Assembly: GCA_963812915.1 (NCBI GenBank)
Contig: CAWEXB010000007.1
Location: 124,001-188,000 of the forward strand
DNA: 64,000 nucleotides
Source: JACVRW01 sp963812915
GTDB lineage: Bacteria > Actinomycetota > Thermoleophilia > Solirubrobacterales > Thermoleophilaceae
Direction: 5' to 3'
Shown: positions 52,763 through 62,872 of the stretch, piece by piece
How the letters are laid out: each line of letters opens with the position of its first letter
Position numbering within the stretch: the stretch's first letter is position 1
Notes under the pieces: model-generated
Seen by the model: the letters and a program-made list of their open reading frames with translations, nothing else
Databases searched by the model: none
What the model was told of the DNA's origin: nothing
Position numbers and translations under genes: made by a program

Positions 52763-53046
52763 TCGATCGCGCGCAGGTACTCCACGTGGCGCGGCTGGCG
52801 CGTCTGCGCCTGAGCGAGGAAGAGGTCGACCGCATGGCCGGCGAGATGTCCACGATCCTCGAGCACGTCGAGACGATGAACGAGCTCGACCTCGAGGGGA
52901 TCGAGCCCACCACGCACGTCGTCGAGCTCCAGAACGTGCTGCGCGAAGACGCGCCGCGCGACAGCCTGCCACGCGAGCGGGCGCTCGAGCAGGCTCCCGA
53001 CGCGGCCGATGGCGGCTTCCGGGTGCCGACCCCGGGGCCGGGATGA
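52759..53046 (+). CDS. gatC: Asp/Glu-tRNA amidotransferase subunit C
   Basis: 95-residue subunit that wraps around and stabilises GatA in the GatCAB complex, which turns Glu-tRNA-Gln (and Asp-tRNA-Asn) into the correct amide forms. Typical helices VLHVARLARLRLSEEEVDRM and ILEHVETMNELDLEGIEP, then LREDAPRDSL. The start overlaps the thioesterase stop and the stop overlaps gatA. Confidence 0.94.
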   Translation: MIDRAQVLHVARLARLRLSEEEVDRMAGEMSTILEHVETMNELDLEGIEPTTHVVELQNVLREDAPRDSLPRERALEQAPDAADGGFRVPTPGPG

Positions 53047-54432
53047 CCGATCTCCTGGCCATGACGGCCGTTCAGCAGGCCGAGCGCATCCGAGCCGGGG
53101 AGGTATCGGCCCAGGAGGCGTTCGACTTCTGGCGCGGGCGCGCCGCCGCGGACGACCTGGGCTCGTACCTGTGGGTGGCGGACGAGGCCCCCGCGGACCC
53201 GGGCGTGCTCCCGCCGGTGGCGGTGAAGGACCTCTTCTGCGTCGAGGGGGTGCCGAGCGCCGCCGCCTCGCGCATCCTCGAGGGCTACCGGCCGCCCTAC
53301 ACGGCGACGAGCGTCCGGAATCTCAGGGCGGCCGGCGCGGCCGTTCTCGGCAAGACGAACCAGGACGAGTTCGCCATGGGCTCGTCGAACGAGAACTCCG
53401 GCTTCGGTCCGGTTCAGAACCCCTGGGACCGCACGCGCGTGCCGGGCGGCTCCTCCGGCGGCTCGGCGGCCGCGGTGGCGGCGGGCACGGCGCCGTGGGC
53501 GATCGGAACGGACACCGGCGGCTCGATCCGCCAGCCGGCGTCGCTCTGCGGCGTCGTCGGCCTCAAGCCCACCTATGGCGCCGTCTCGCGCTACGGGATG
53601 ATCGCGTTCGCGTCGTCGCTCGATCAGTGCGGCCCGCTCACACGCGACGTGACCGATGCGGCGGTGCTGTTCCGCCACCTGGTTGGCCGCGATCCCTGCG
53701 ACTCCACCTCGCTCGACTTCCCGGGGCAGGTGACGCTCCCAAACGCCGAGCGGCTCGACGGCCTCCGCTTCGGCGTCTGGGGGCTGGGCGAGGAGGGCCT
53801 CGAAGCGGGCGTGGCGGAGGTCGTCCGCGCCACGCTCGGCAGGATCGAGGAGCTCGGCGGCGGCGTCGAGGAGATCGAGCTGCCGAGCGCCCGCCACGGG
53901 CTCGCCGCCTACTACGTGATCGCCCCGGCCGAGGCGAGCTCCAACCTCGCGCGGTACGACGGCGTTCGCTACGGCCGTCGAGCGACGGGCAACGGCGGCC
54001 TCACCGCGATGTACGAGCAGACCCGCCACGACGGGTTCGGGGAGGAGGTCCGGCGCCGGATCATGCTCGGCACCTACGCGCTCTCCTCGGGCTACTACGA
54101 GGCCTACTACGGCACCGCGCAGAAGGTGCGGACCAGGATCGCGGAGGACCTCCGCGCCGCCTTCGAGCGGGTCGACTTCGTGGTCACGCCCACCTCTCCG
54201 ACCGTGGCCTTCAAGCTGGGCGAGCGCACCGCCGACCCGCTCGCGATGTACCTGTCCGACTACTTCACGGTGCCCATGCCGCTGGCGGGGATCCCGGCGG
54301 TGTCGATTCCCTGCGGGCTGTCCGAGGGCCTGCCCGTGGGGTTCCAGATCGCGGGGCCGGCGTTCAGCGAGAACCGCATTCTCGACGCCGCGCACGCGCT
54401 CGAGAAGGCGATCGGCTTCGAGGGGGTGCCGC

Positions 54433-54446
<14 letters not shown>
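53043..54446 (+). CDS. gatA: Asp/Glu-tRNA amidotransferase subunit A
   Basis: 467-residue amidase-signature subunit that releases ammonia from glutamine. The Ser-cisSer-Lys triad segments are VAVKDLFCVEG (Lys), GGSSGGSAAAVAAG and TDTGGSIRQPASLCG (nucleophile Ser). NENSGFGPVQNPWD precedes the Gly-rich loop as usual. ATG inside the gatC stop; the 3' end overlaps gatB by 14 nt. Confidence 0.95.
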
Positions 54447-55860
<1,414 letters not shown>

Positions 55861-55900
55861 GCGTACCATCCGCTGACTTGCGTCTCGACAGGAGGACAGC

Positions 55901-56126
55901 ATGGCGCGACTCATCCGCATGGACGGCACGGGCCACACCACCCTCGCCGAGTGGACCGACACAGGACGACGCTGCGTTCGCGGCGGCCGTGCGCGAGTTC
56001 GAGGATCAGCAGGAGCTCGGCTTCATCGGCACGGTTCCCGATGCACCCGGCAGGGCGACCCACGTGCGCGATCTGCCCCGCGGGGCCGAGCTCGTGATCA
56101 TGCGTCGGCCGATCGCCGGCGGTTAG
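55901..56126 (+). pseudogene. small conserved-looking protein, frameshifted
   Basis: Begins MARLIRMDGTGHTTLAEW with a good AGGAGG ribosome-binding site 5 nt upstream and TACCAT at 55864. Near 55955-55962 the frame slips by one base, and the rest (DDAAFAAAVREFEDQQELG, then RGAELVIMRRPIAGG) follows in another frame to 56126. With one base removed it would encode about 74 residues. The family is not recognised. It may be a recent break or an error. Confidence 0.55.
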
Positions 56127-56140
56127 GGTCAAGGACCCGG

Positions 56141-56167
56141 AAAACCGCGAGCGAAGCGACCGGTTTG
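56141..56167 (+). repeat. hairpin repeat, copy B, overlapping a start codon
   Basis: AAAACCG and CGGTTT pair around the centre CGAGCGAAGCGAC, identical to copy A at 3951. The TTG start of the next gene (56165-56167) overlaps its last bases. Confidence 0.65.
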
Positions 56168-56794
56168 GAGCAGGCTCTTCCGGAACTGGCGTCGGTCCCC
56201 TGGCGCCAGCGGACCGACGCGCGCTGGCTGCGCCGCTGGGGGCGCATCTGGCATGGCTGGACGCTGCTCTACACCGTCCCGTTCGTCGCCGCGGCCGCCG
56301 GAATGCTTGCGCTCGAGCCGCTCGCGGCGCCTGTGGCGCTGGTGGCGCTCGCGCACGCGTGGATCATCCCCGAGCTGTACGCCTTCCGCGGCGCCAGCGT
56401 GGTGAGGCCGAAGGGCGCGCGCAACGCCGCGGCCGAGCCGGTGGCTCAGGGGCTGCTCGGCGACCTGTTGGGCCACGAGGAGCGCGAGCTCCAACGGCGG
56501 ACGGGGCTCGCCCTCCAGCGGGGCGAGCTCGGCGTCTGGCTCGTCGGCGAGGCGGGGGCGCTCGTCGTGAGTCGCGGCGCGCGGCGCGTGCACTGCTTCT
56601 GCGTAAGGGCCACGGACCCCGAGCTGCCGCCCTCGGACCGGGTCGCGCACCTGCTGCTCGCGCTGCGGGTGGACGAGGAGGGCTTCGCGACTGTCGCGAA
56701 CCACGCGTTCGCCGGGGCGCCGTGGCGCGTCCGGCGGCGGCTGCCCGTGCAGATGCGACCCGCGCTGGATGCGGCGCGAGCCGCTGCGCGGTGA
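56165..56794 (+). CDS. two-helix membrane protein of unknown function
   Basis: 209 residues from the TTG at 56165. Two adjacent hydrophobic helices (about 35-75: LLYTVPFVAAAAGMLALEPL, then APVALVALAHAWIIPELYAF) are followed by a ~130-residue soluble domain (HEERELQRRTGLALQRGELG, GALVVSRGARRVHCFCV). The region upstream is open but begins in the hairpin repeat, so TTG is the likely start. Unknown family. Its stop overlaps the acetyltransferase GTG. Confidence 0.6.
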   Translation: MEQALPELASVPWRQRTDARWLRRWGRIWHGWTLLYTVPFVAAAAGMLALEPLAAPVALVALAHAWIIPELYAFRGASVVRPKGARNAAAEPVAQGLLGDLLGHEERELQRRTGLALQRGELGVWLVGEAGALVVSRGARRVHCFCVRATDPELPPSDRVAHLLLALRVDEEGFATVANHAFAGAPWRVRRRLPVQMRPALDAARAAAR

Positions 56795-57738
56795 GCGAGC
56801 TGTCGTTCCGCGAGGGCCGGGCCACCGATCTTCGCCCGACCTTCGAGCTCGGCGAGGCGGCCTGGGACGTGTCGCGAAAGGCGCGCGGACTGCTCGCTCC
56901 CGACGATCACCGCGCGCCCGAGCAGATCGGCGAGCAGTGGCGGCGTGAGCGGGCGTTCATCCAGTTCGTCGCCGCCCAGCCCGACGGCTCGTTCTGGATC
57001 TGCGAGGACGGCGACGAGCTCGTCGGATACGTGCGCGTGGCCCGGTTCGGGTGGATGGACGAGCTGACGGAGCTGTGGGTAGCGCCGCCGCATGTGCGCC
57101 GCGGGGTTGGCCGGGCGCTGCTCGAGCGCTGCTGGCCGAACTCGCCGTCGCGGGAGCTCGGGAGGGTGGTTCTCACATTCGGCACACCGGTCGATCTGAG
57201 CCTCTACACCGAGTTCGGGGTGATGCCAGTCGGCGGCCACTGGCACATGCGCCATCGCGCGGACGAGTACCTCGGGCGCCGCTCGCAGGAGGTCGACTCG
57301 GCCGAGCCCGGTGTGCACGTGCTGACCCCCCAGCGCGCCGTGGATGAGTGGAAGCGGCTCGAGCCGGCCGCCGTCGGCCACGAGCGTCCGCTGCTTCACG
57401 AGTTCTTCGGCCGCACGCGGACCTGTCTCGCGGTCATGAACCCCGACCTCGGCCGGGCCACCGGGCTCTGCTGGGTGAGCTCCGACGGTGACATCGGCCC
57501 GGCCGTGGGGGAGGGCCCCGAAGACCTCGTACCGGTCGTGCTGGCGGCGCTCGACCGCGTGGCGAAGGCGCAGGAGCCGGAGTCCTTCGGCGTGTTCTGC
57601 ACGACGCACGCCTGGTGGCTGCTCGACCGGCTCCGGCGGCTCGGGTTCCGGGTGCACTGGCCCGCGTGGGTGATGTCGTCGGTGCCGCTCCCGGGCCTGG
57701 ACCGCTACCTGGCCACCCGGCCCGCGCGGCTCCTGTAA
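56791..57738 (+). CDS. GNAT-family acetyltransferase
   Basis: 315 residues. N-terminal GNAT domain (about 1-150) with LVGYVRVARFGWMDELTELW and the acetyl-CoA loop PHVRRGVGRALLERCW; the C-terminal half is a second, degenerate GNAT-like fold (CWVSSDGDIGPAVGEGPEDL). Substrate unknown. GTG start overlaps the previous stop by four bases, so it is coupled with the membrane protein. Confidence 0.82.
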   Translation: MSELSFREGRATDLRPTFELGEAAWDVSRKARGLLAPDDHRAPEQIGEQWRRERAFIQFVAAQPDGSFWICEDGDELVGYVRVARFGWMDELTELWVAPPHVRRGVGRALLERCWPNSPSRELGRVVLTFGTPVDLSLYTEFGVMPVGGHWHMRHRADEYLGRRSQEVDSAEPGVHVLTPQRAVDEWKRLEPAAVGHERPLLHEFFGRTRTCLAVMNPDLGRATGLCWVSSDGDIGPAVGEGPEDLVPVVLAALDRVAKAQEPESFGVFCTTHAWWLLDRLRRLGFRVHWPAWVMSSVPLPGLDRYLATRPARLL

Positions 57739-57767
57739 GCCGCGAGCGCTCTGCCAGAATAGGACGC

Positions 57768-57938
57768 ATGGGACAAGCGGTCTCAGATGCGGCCCGAAAG
57801 TTGCTCGCCATCGCCGTCCTGCTCGTCGCGGCCTACATCCTCTTCAAGGTCGTGATCGGAGCCGTGGCGGCGGTCGCCTGGTTCGCGGTGGTGGTAGTCG
57901 CCATCGTCGCCATTGTGTGGGCGATCCGCGTGCTCTAA
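57768..57938 (+). CDS. small membrane protein (56 aa)
   Basis: Begins MGQAVSDAARKLLAIAVLL and is almost wholly hydrophobic from residue 11, enough for two helices. Next gene starts directly after the TAA. No family recognised. Its co-location with another small membrane protein suggests a joint role. Confidence 0.6.
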   Translation: MGQAVSDAARKLLAIAVLLVAAYILFKVVIGAVAAVAWFAVVVVAIVAIVWAIRVL

Positions 57939-58205
57939 GTGGACTTCGTCCTCATCGCCCTCGTGTTCGGCCTCGCGACCGGGGCGATCGGGAGGCTGAG
58001 GGGCAGTTCGTTCTGGATCTGGTTCCTGGTCGGCTTAGCGCTGCCCGGCATCGGGATCATCGCCGCCCTCTTCGTCCGCAGGGGTCAGGACGAGCCGCGC
58101 CGGCAGTGCCCGGAGTGCCGCAACATCGTTCCGGTGAGCGACCAGGTGTGCATGCGCTGCGGGCGCGACCTCGACTTTCCCGACGAGGTCATTCCGGCGC
58201 GGTGA
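57939..58205 (+). CDS. membrane protein with C-terminal zinc ribbon
   Basis: 88 residues from a GTG immediately after the preceding stop. Two hydrophobic helices (FVLIALVFGLATGAIG, FWIWFLVGLALPGIGIIAAL), then a zinc ribbon with CPEC and CMRC. Similar membrane-anchored zinc ribbons are common in actinobacteria and uncharacterised. Ends before the ilvB promoter. Confidence 0.7.
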   Translation: MDFVLIALVFGLATGAIGRLRGSSFWIWFLVGLALPGIGIIAALFVRRGQDEPRRQCPECRNIVPVSDQVCMRCGRDLDFPDEVIPAR

Positions 58206-58213
58206 CTCCTCCC

Positions 58214-58298
58214 TTGGCCGGGGAAACCCGCTGGTAAACTGGCCGTTTCCCTGGCCGGCCCAGCCAGTCTCGTCACTTGGAAAGGAGCACGCGCCGCC
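58214..58298 (+). promoter_or_regulatory. ilvB promoter and SD-containing leader
   Basis: TTGGCC (58214) and TAAACT (58235-58240) form a -35/-10 pair with a rather short 15-bp spacer. The leader of about 50 nt can fold (ACTGGC at 58238 with GCCAGT at 58263) and holds AAAGGAG (58281-58287) 11 nt before the ATG. No leader peptide rich in Leu/Val/Ile was found. Confidence 0.5.
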
Positions 58299-59973
58299 AT
58301 GCGAGCCGTCGACGCCATCATGGAGTGCCTCAAGGCTGAGGGCGTCGAGCACGTATTCGGCATCCCCGGCGGCGCAAACCTGCCCACCTACGACGCCCTC
58401 TACGACGCGGGCATTCGGCATGTGCAGTGCCGGCACGAGCAGGGCGCGGGCCACGCGGCGGAGGGTTACGCAAAGGCTTCGGGCAAGGTGGGGGTGGCGC
58501 TCGCGACCAGCGGTCCCGGCGCCACGAACCTCGTCACCTGCATCGCCGACGCCGTCATGGACAGCGTGCCGACCGTGTTCCTCACGGGCCAGGTGCGCAC
58601 GGAGCTGATCGGCACGGACGGCTTCCAGGAGGCCGACATCTCCGGCATCACCATGCCGATCGTCAAGCACTCGATCCTGATCCAGGACGCGCGCGAGATC
58701 CCGCAGGCGATCCACGAGGCGTTCCACGTCGCCCGCACCGGGCGTCCCGGCCCGGTCCTGGTCGACGTGCCACAGGACCTCTCCCGCGCCGACATCCCCT
58801 ACGAGCCGGTCTCCGGCGTCCGCCTGCCGGGCTACCAGCCCACGACGGAGGGCAACACAAAGCAGGTCCGCCTGGCCGCGAAGGCGCTGGCCAACGCGCG
58901 CAGGCCGGTCGTCTACGGCGGCGGCGGGGTCGTCAACGCGAACGCAGCCAGGGAGTTCCGCGAGCTCTGCCTGTCGGACGCGTTCCCCGTCACCTGCACC
59001 CTGATGGGCCTGGGGACCTTCCCGGCGGACGAGGACACCTGGCTCGGGATGCTCGGCATGCACGGCACGAGGGCCGCCAACTACGCGATGGACGAGGCCG
59101 ACCTGATCGTCGCGATCGGCGCTCGCTTCGACGACCGCGTGACGGGCAAGCTGGCCGAGTTCGCTCCGCGCGCGAAGTTCATCCACATCGACATCGATCC
59201 GGCGGAGATCTCGAAGAACGTGCCCGCCCACATCCCGATCGTCGGCGACGCGAAGAACATCCTGCCCAAGCTCACCGCCGAGTACCGGGCCCTGGGCGCC
59301 GAGGGGTCGCGGCTCGAGGCCTGGTGGCAGCGAATCAAGGGTTGGCAGGAGAAGCACCCCCTGCGCTACGGCGACGCCGAGGCCGGCGAGATCAAGCCTC
59401 AGTACATGATCGAGGCGCTCTACGAGGCCACGAACGGGGAGGCGATCGTCACCTCGGACGTCGGCCAGCACCAGATGTGGGCGGCCCAGTACTACGGCTT
59501 CACGCGGCCGCGCCAGTGGATCAACTCGGGCGGGCTCGGGACGATGGGCTTCGGCCTGCCGTCGGCGATGGGGGCGAAGGTCGCCCAGCCGGGCCAGGAC
59601 GTAGTCTGCCTCGCCGGCGACGGCTCGCTGATCATGACCGTCCAGGAGCTCGCCACCTGCGTTACCGAGCAGATCCCGGTCAAGGTGTTCCTGATGAACA
59701 ACGGCTACCTCGGCATGGTGCGCCAGTGGCAAGAGCTGTTTTGGGACCGGCGCTACTCGCATGTGGAGATGGGCGGGAGCCCGGATTGGGTCAAGCTGGC
59801 CGACGCCTTCGGCGCCCTGGGCATGCGGGTGACTGACAAGGGTGACCTGGTAGAGGCCTTCAAGACGGCGCTCGCGGAGGACGGTCCAGTCCTCGTCGAC
59901 GTGCACGTCACGAAGGAGGAGAACTGCTACCCGATGATCCCCGCCGGCCAAGGCGCGGGACATGGTCGGATGA
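58299..59973 (+). CDS. ilvB: acetolactate synthase large subunit, frameshift at the C-terminus
   Basis: TPP- and FAD-dependent first common enzyme of branched-chain amino acid synthesis. Catalytic Glu in CRHEQGAGHAAEGYA, FAD region GARFDDRVTGKLAEF, TPP motif GDGSLIMTVQELATC to NNGYLGMVRQWQELFW. Full length up to CYPMIPAG near 59950. There the reading frame runs on through ilvN, whereas one frame over the sequence gives ARDMVG and a TGA at 59971-59973, a normal IlvB end. One missing or extra base near 59955 is the simplest explanation; the catalytic part is unaffected. Confidence 0.9.
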
Positions 59974-60011
59974 TCATGCTCGCTGCAAACCTTCGCCATG
60001 CGGCGTCCTCG

Positions 60012-60042
60012 GCCCTCGGCATGCCCAGCATGCCTTCGGGCC
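60012..60042. other. hairpin between ilvB and ilvN
   Basis: GGCATGC (60018-60024) and GCATGCC (60028-60034) form a perfect 7-bp stem with a CCA loop, extended by GCCC/GGGC. The ilvB-ilvN gap (about 110-190 bp) holds no ORF. The hairpin may modulate ilvN expression or be a repeat. Confidence 0.4.
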
Positions 60043-60168
60043 TGCGTCCTTGCCTGGCCGGCGCGGCCGACATGAGGTGGGCTGAGCCATGGGTGAACCC
60101 GGACCAAGGAGGTTCTCAACCTCGAGGACCTCGAGGCCAGCGGCGGCATCCGCACGGGCCGCAGGCAC

Positions 60169-60648
60169 GTGCTGTCGATCCTCGTGGAAGACAAGCCGGG
60201 CGTGCTCGCGCGAATCGCGGGCCTCTTCGCCCGCCGCGGCTTCAACATCGCCTCGCTGGCGGTGGGCCCCACCGACAACGACTCGATGTCACGCATCACG
60301 CTGACCGTCGACGGCGCCGCTCAACCGATCGACCAGGTGACAAAGCAGCTCCACAAGCTGATCCACGTGATCAAGATCCGCGACCTCGAGCCGGCGGACC
60401 GGGTGGCACGGGAGCTGGCGCTGTTCAAGATCTCCTGTCAGGACGGCGAAGCGCGCGCGCAGGTCATGCAGTTCACCGAGATCTTTCGCGGCAACGTGGT
60501 CGACATCTCACGGCGCAGCGTGACCGTCGAGATCACCGGCACCGACGACAAGGTCGAGGCCTTCGAGGAGATGGTCCGGCCCTTCGGCCTGATCGAGATG
60601 GTCAGGACCGGCGAGATCGCCGTGTCGCGCGGCCGCGGCGCCACTTGA
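60169..60648 (+). CDS. ilvN: acetolactate synthase small (regulatory) subunit
   Basis: 159 residues from the GTG at 60169. ACT domain at the N-terminus (LSILVEDKPGVLARIAGLF, RRGFNIASLAVGPT) that binds valine for feedback inhibition, then the C-terminal ALS_ss domain (FRGNVVDISRRSVTVEITG). Sixteen codons upstream remain in frame and look like the usual N-terminus (LEDLEASGGIRTGRRH), and AAGGAGG at 60106-60112 points to a start near 60118-60123, where no standard start codon exists. The true start is therefore uncertain. Pairs with ilvB. Confidence 0.9.
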   Translation: MLSILVEDKPGVLARIAGLFARRGFNIASLAVGPTDNDSMSRITLTVDGAAQPIDQVTKQLHKLIHVIKIRDLEPADRVARELALFKISCQDGEARAQVMQFTEIFRGNVVDISRRSVTVEITGTDDKVEAFEEMVRPFGLIEMVRTGEIAVSRGRGAT

Positions 60649-60848
60649 GGGTCTCGCGCGGCAGTCCGCAACCGGAGGCAGATGCTGGAGCGTCTCCGAT
60701 AGCCGGGCTTCTCGCTAGGCCCCATCTGGGGCTCACCAGAGCGGGCGCAAGGTTTGTAGAGGGTTGATCCCGGGAACCTGCAATCCTTCCACTCGTCAAG
60801 CTCCCCTGATCCTGACCGGGCCGAGGCCGGCAGGAGCAGACCCCAGTT

Positions 60849-61406
60849 ATGACTCTCCGCCGTACGCTCCCGGTCGCCGCGGCATGTGCCGGTCTGTTCG
60901 GCGCCTCGCTTGCGGCGGGCAACGCCATCCTCGACGACGAAGACAGCCCACGCGCGCGGCCCACCCGCAGCGCGCCTCCCGCTGAGCCCGCCCCTCGCCC
61001 GCGACTCCTGGCGCTCGGTCGCGCCGCGGACTTGCCGGGGCTACGAAACACAACCCGGGCGGCCAGGCGATCGTCGGCACAGGGCACCGCCGCCCCTCCG
61101 GCGCCTCCACCCACAACCGCCCCTCCGCCCGCCGACGCCTCCCCACCCGCCCCCAAGCCCGTCTCCGAGACGCAGCCGGTGGCGGCGCCGAAGCCAGCTC
61201 CGCAGTCCTCTCCGCCGGCCCCGCCGCCGCCGACCAAGGCCGCCCCTCCGAGCGGCGGGTCTCCCGAACCCGTCGCGGCGCCGAGCCCGCCCCGGCCCCC
61301 CGACATCCCCCAGATGACTCGGCCAGATCCGCCTCGACCCGAAACACCGTCTCGACCCGAAACACCGTCTCTTGAGGGTCTGCTCGGAGGAGCAGGCGAC
61401 AACTAA
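60849..61406 (+). CDS. Pro-rich exported protein
   Basis: 185 residues. N-terminal signal-like segment (LPVAAACAGLFGASLAAG), then a low-complexity Pro/Ala/Ser-rich region (TAAPPAPPPTTAPPPADA and more) and an acidic end (LEGLLGGAGDN). No folded domain is visible. Such linkers span the cell wall or hold small ligands. An 18-bp tandem repeat encodes RPETPS twice. The reading frame is long and strand-specific but composition alone could mislead, so moderate confidence. Confidence 0.55.
   Translation: MTLRRTLPVAAACAGLFGASLAAGNAILDDEDSPRARPTRSAPPAEPAPRPRLLALGRAADLPGLRNTTRAARRSSAQGTAAPPAPPPTTAPPPADASPPAPKPVSETQPVAAPKPAPQSSPPAPPPPTKAAPPSGGSPEPVAAPSPPRPPDIPQMTRPDPPRPETPSRPETPSLEGLLGGAGDN
61333..61370 (+). 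repeat. 18-bp tandem repeat
   Basis: CTCGACCCGAAACACCGT occurs twice in a row without mismatch, followed by CT. It adds one RPETPS unit to the Pro-rich protein and is likely a slippage site. Confidence 0.85.
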
Positions 61407-61409
61407 CAT
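61404..61409 (+). promoter_or_regulatory. possible -10 box of the isochorismate synthase gene
   Basis: TAACAT overlaps the preceding stop and ends 11 nt before the ATG at 61421. Confidence 0.35.
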
Positions 61410-61420
61410 CCTTCAGGGCC

Positions 61421-62872
61421 ATGCCCACCCGCACCGCTCCAGGCCCGGGGCCGTTTGCGCTGCCGCGCCCCGCGCGTGAACGCCTCGAGGATCGCGCCGC
61501 GCGCGCGGCCGGGCTCGCCAGGAAGGAGGGGAAGCGGGCGGTCGCCGCGGTCACCGTCGCGCTGCCCGCGGACCTAGATCTCTCCGCCGCCGTGCTCGCC
61601 GCCCGCGGGCCGGGCGACCGCTTCTTCTGCCTCGAGCAGCCCGAACGCGGCGGGTTCGCCCTCGCGGCGCTCGGCGCCGCCGCCCTCATCGAGGCGCGCG
61701 GGCCCCGAAGGTTCGCGCAGGCGGCAGAGCGCGCGCGCGAGCTGGGGCGGTGGACGTTCGCTGACGATCCGGCCGAGGATCCTGCCCGGCCGCCCGCCGC
61801 CGGGCCGGTGTTCGTCGGCGGTTTCGCGTTCGCCGAGGACGGTGGGACGGCGCCGGAGTGGTCCTCGCTGGCACCCGCGTCGCTCGTGCTGCCCGAATTG
61901 GCGCTGGTGCGCCATGGGGGAGAGGCGCGGATGACGGTGTGCGTCGCGGCCGAGGGCGACGAGGCGCCGGAGGCGCTCGCCGCGCGGGCGCTCGAGCGCG
62001 TCGACCGGCTGCGCCCGGCCGCGATGCCGCTCCTGGACCCCGACCCCGTCGAGCGGACCCGGGTGGCGAGCGCCGCGCCGCCGTCGCACTACGAGCAGGC
62101 GGTCGAACGGGCGGTGGAGCGGATCAGCGGCGGCGAGCTGGAGAAGATCGTGCTCGCACGCGAGGTGCGGGCGCACGCCCCGCGCTCCCCCGACCCGGCC
62201 GCGGTGCTCGGCGCGCTCCGCGAGATCTTCCCGGCCTGCTACTGCTGGTGCGTGGGGACGCCGGAGCTCGCGTTCGTCGGGGCGAGCCCCGAGTTGCTGG
62301 TGCGCCGCGACGGGCAGCGAGCTCAGACCGTCGCCCTGGCGGGCACAACCAGGCGAAGCGCCGATCCGGCCGTCGACGACCACCTCGCGGAGAGACTGCT
62401 CCACAGCGCCAAAGACCGCGAGGAGCAGGCGATCGTGTCGCGGCGGATCGAGCGCACGCTCGAGCCGGTGAGCCTTTGGGTCGCGAGTGCCGACGAGCCG
62501 GCGCTCGTGAGGGTCCACAACGTGCAGCACCTGGCCACCCCCATCCGGGCGCAGCTGGCCGAGCCGCTCGCCGCGGTCGAGCTCGCCGGCCTGCTTCACC
62601 CCACCCCGGCGGTCGGGGGCGAGCCGCGCGAGGTCGCCCTCCCCCTGATCCCGGCCCTCGAGGGCCTCGACCGCGGCTGGTACGCCGGGGCGGTCGGCTG
62701 GACCGACCTGTCCGAGGACGGCGAGTTCTGCGTGGCGCTGCGCTGCGCGCTCCTGCGCGACCGGGTTGCGCGCCTCTATTCGGGCAACGGGATCGTGCGC
62801 GACTCCGTGGCGGCCGAGGAGCTCGCCGAGACCGAGGTCAAGCTCCAGGCGCTGCTACCGCTTCTCGCGTAG
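61421..62872 (+). CDS. isochorismate synthase (MenF/EntC family)
   Basis: 483 residues. Converts chorismate to isochorismate for menaquinone or siderophore synthesis. C-terminal chorismate-binding domain with GGELEKIVLAREV (catalytic Lys), VALAGTTRRS, HSAKDREEQAIVSRRIE, LLHPTPAVGGEP and GWYAGAVGW. The N-terminal half is less conserved, as usual. No other men or ent gene is in the window, so the pathway is not fixed; menaquinone is more likely in an actinobacterium. It overlaps the convergent acyltransferase gene by 35 bp. Confidence 0.88.
   Translation: MPTRTAPGPGPFALPRPARERLEDRAARAAGLARKEGKRAVAAVTVALPADLDLSAAVLAARGPGDRFFCLEQPERGGFALAALGAAALIEARGPRRFAQAAERARELGRWTFADDPAEDPARPPAAGPVFVGGFAFAEDGGTAPEWSSLAPASLVLPELALVRHGGEARMTVCVAAEGDEAPEALAARALERVDRLRPAAMPLLDPDPVERTRVASAAPPSHYEQAVERAVERISGGELEKIVLAREVRAHAPRSPDPAAVLGALREIFPACYCWCVGTPELAFVGASPELLVRRDGQRAQTVALAGTTRRSADPAVDDHLAERLLHSAKDREEQAIVSRRIERTLEPVSLWVASADEPALVRVHNVQHLATPIRAQLAEPLAAVELAGLLHPTPAVGGEPREVALPLIPALEGLDRGWYAGAVGWTDLSEDGEFCVALRCALLRDRVARLYSGNGIVRDSVAAEELAETEVKLQALLPLLA

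Noticed and set aside
58035..60299. 754-codon minus-strand frame opposite ilvB
   Set aside because: ilvB is clearly coding on the plus strand; the antisense product is Asp/Arg/Val-rich without motif.
59974..60767. C-terminal extension of ilvB through ilvN
   Set aside because: The text after residue ~555 is Arg/Gly/Pro-rich and only a shifted reading of ilvN. A frame change near 59955 restores a normal stop.
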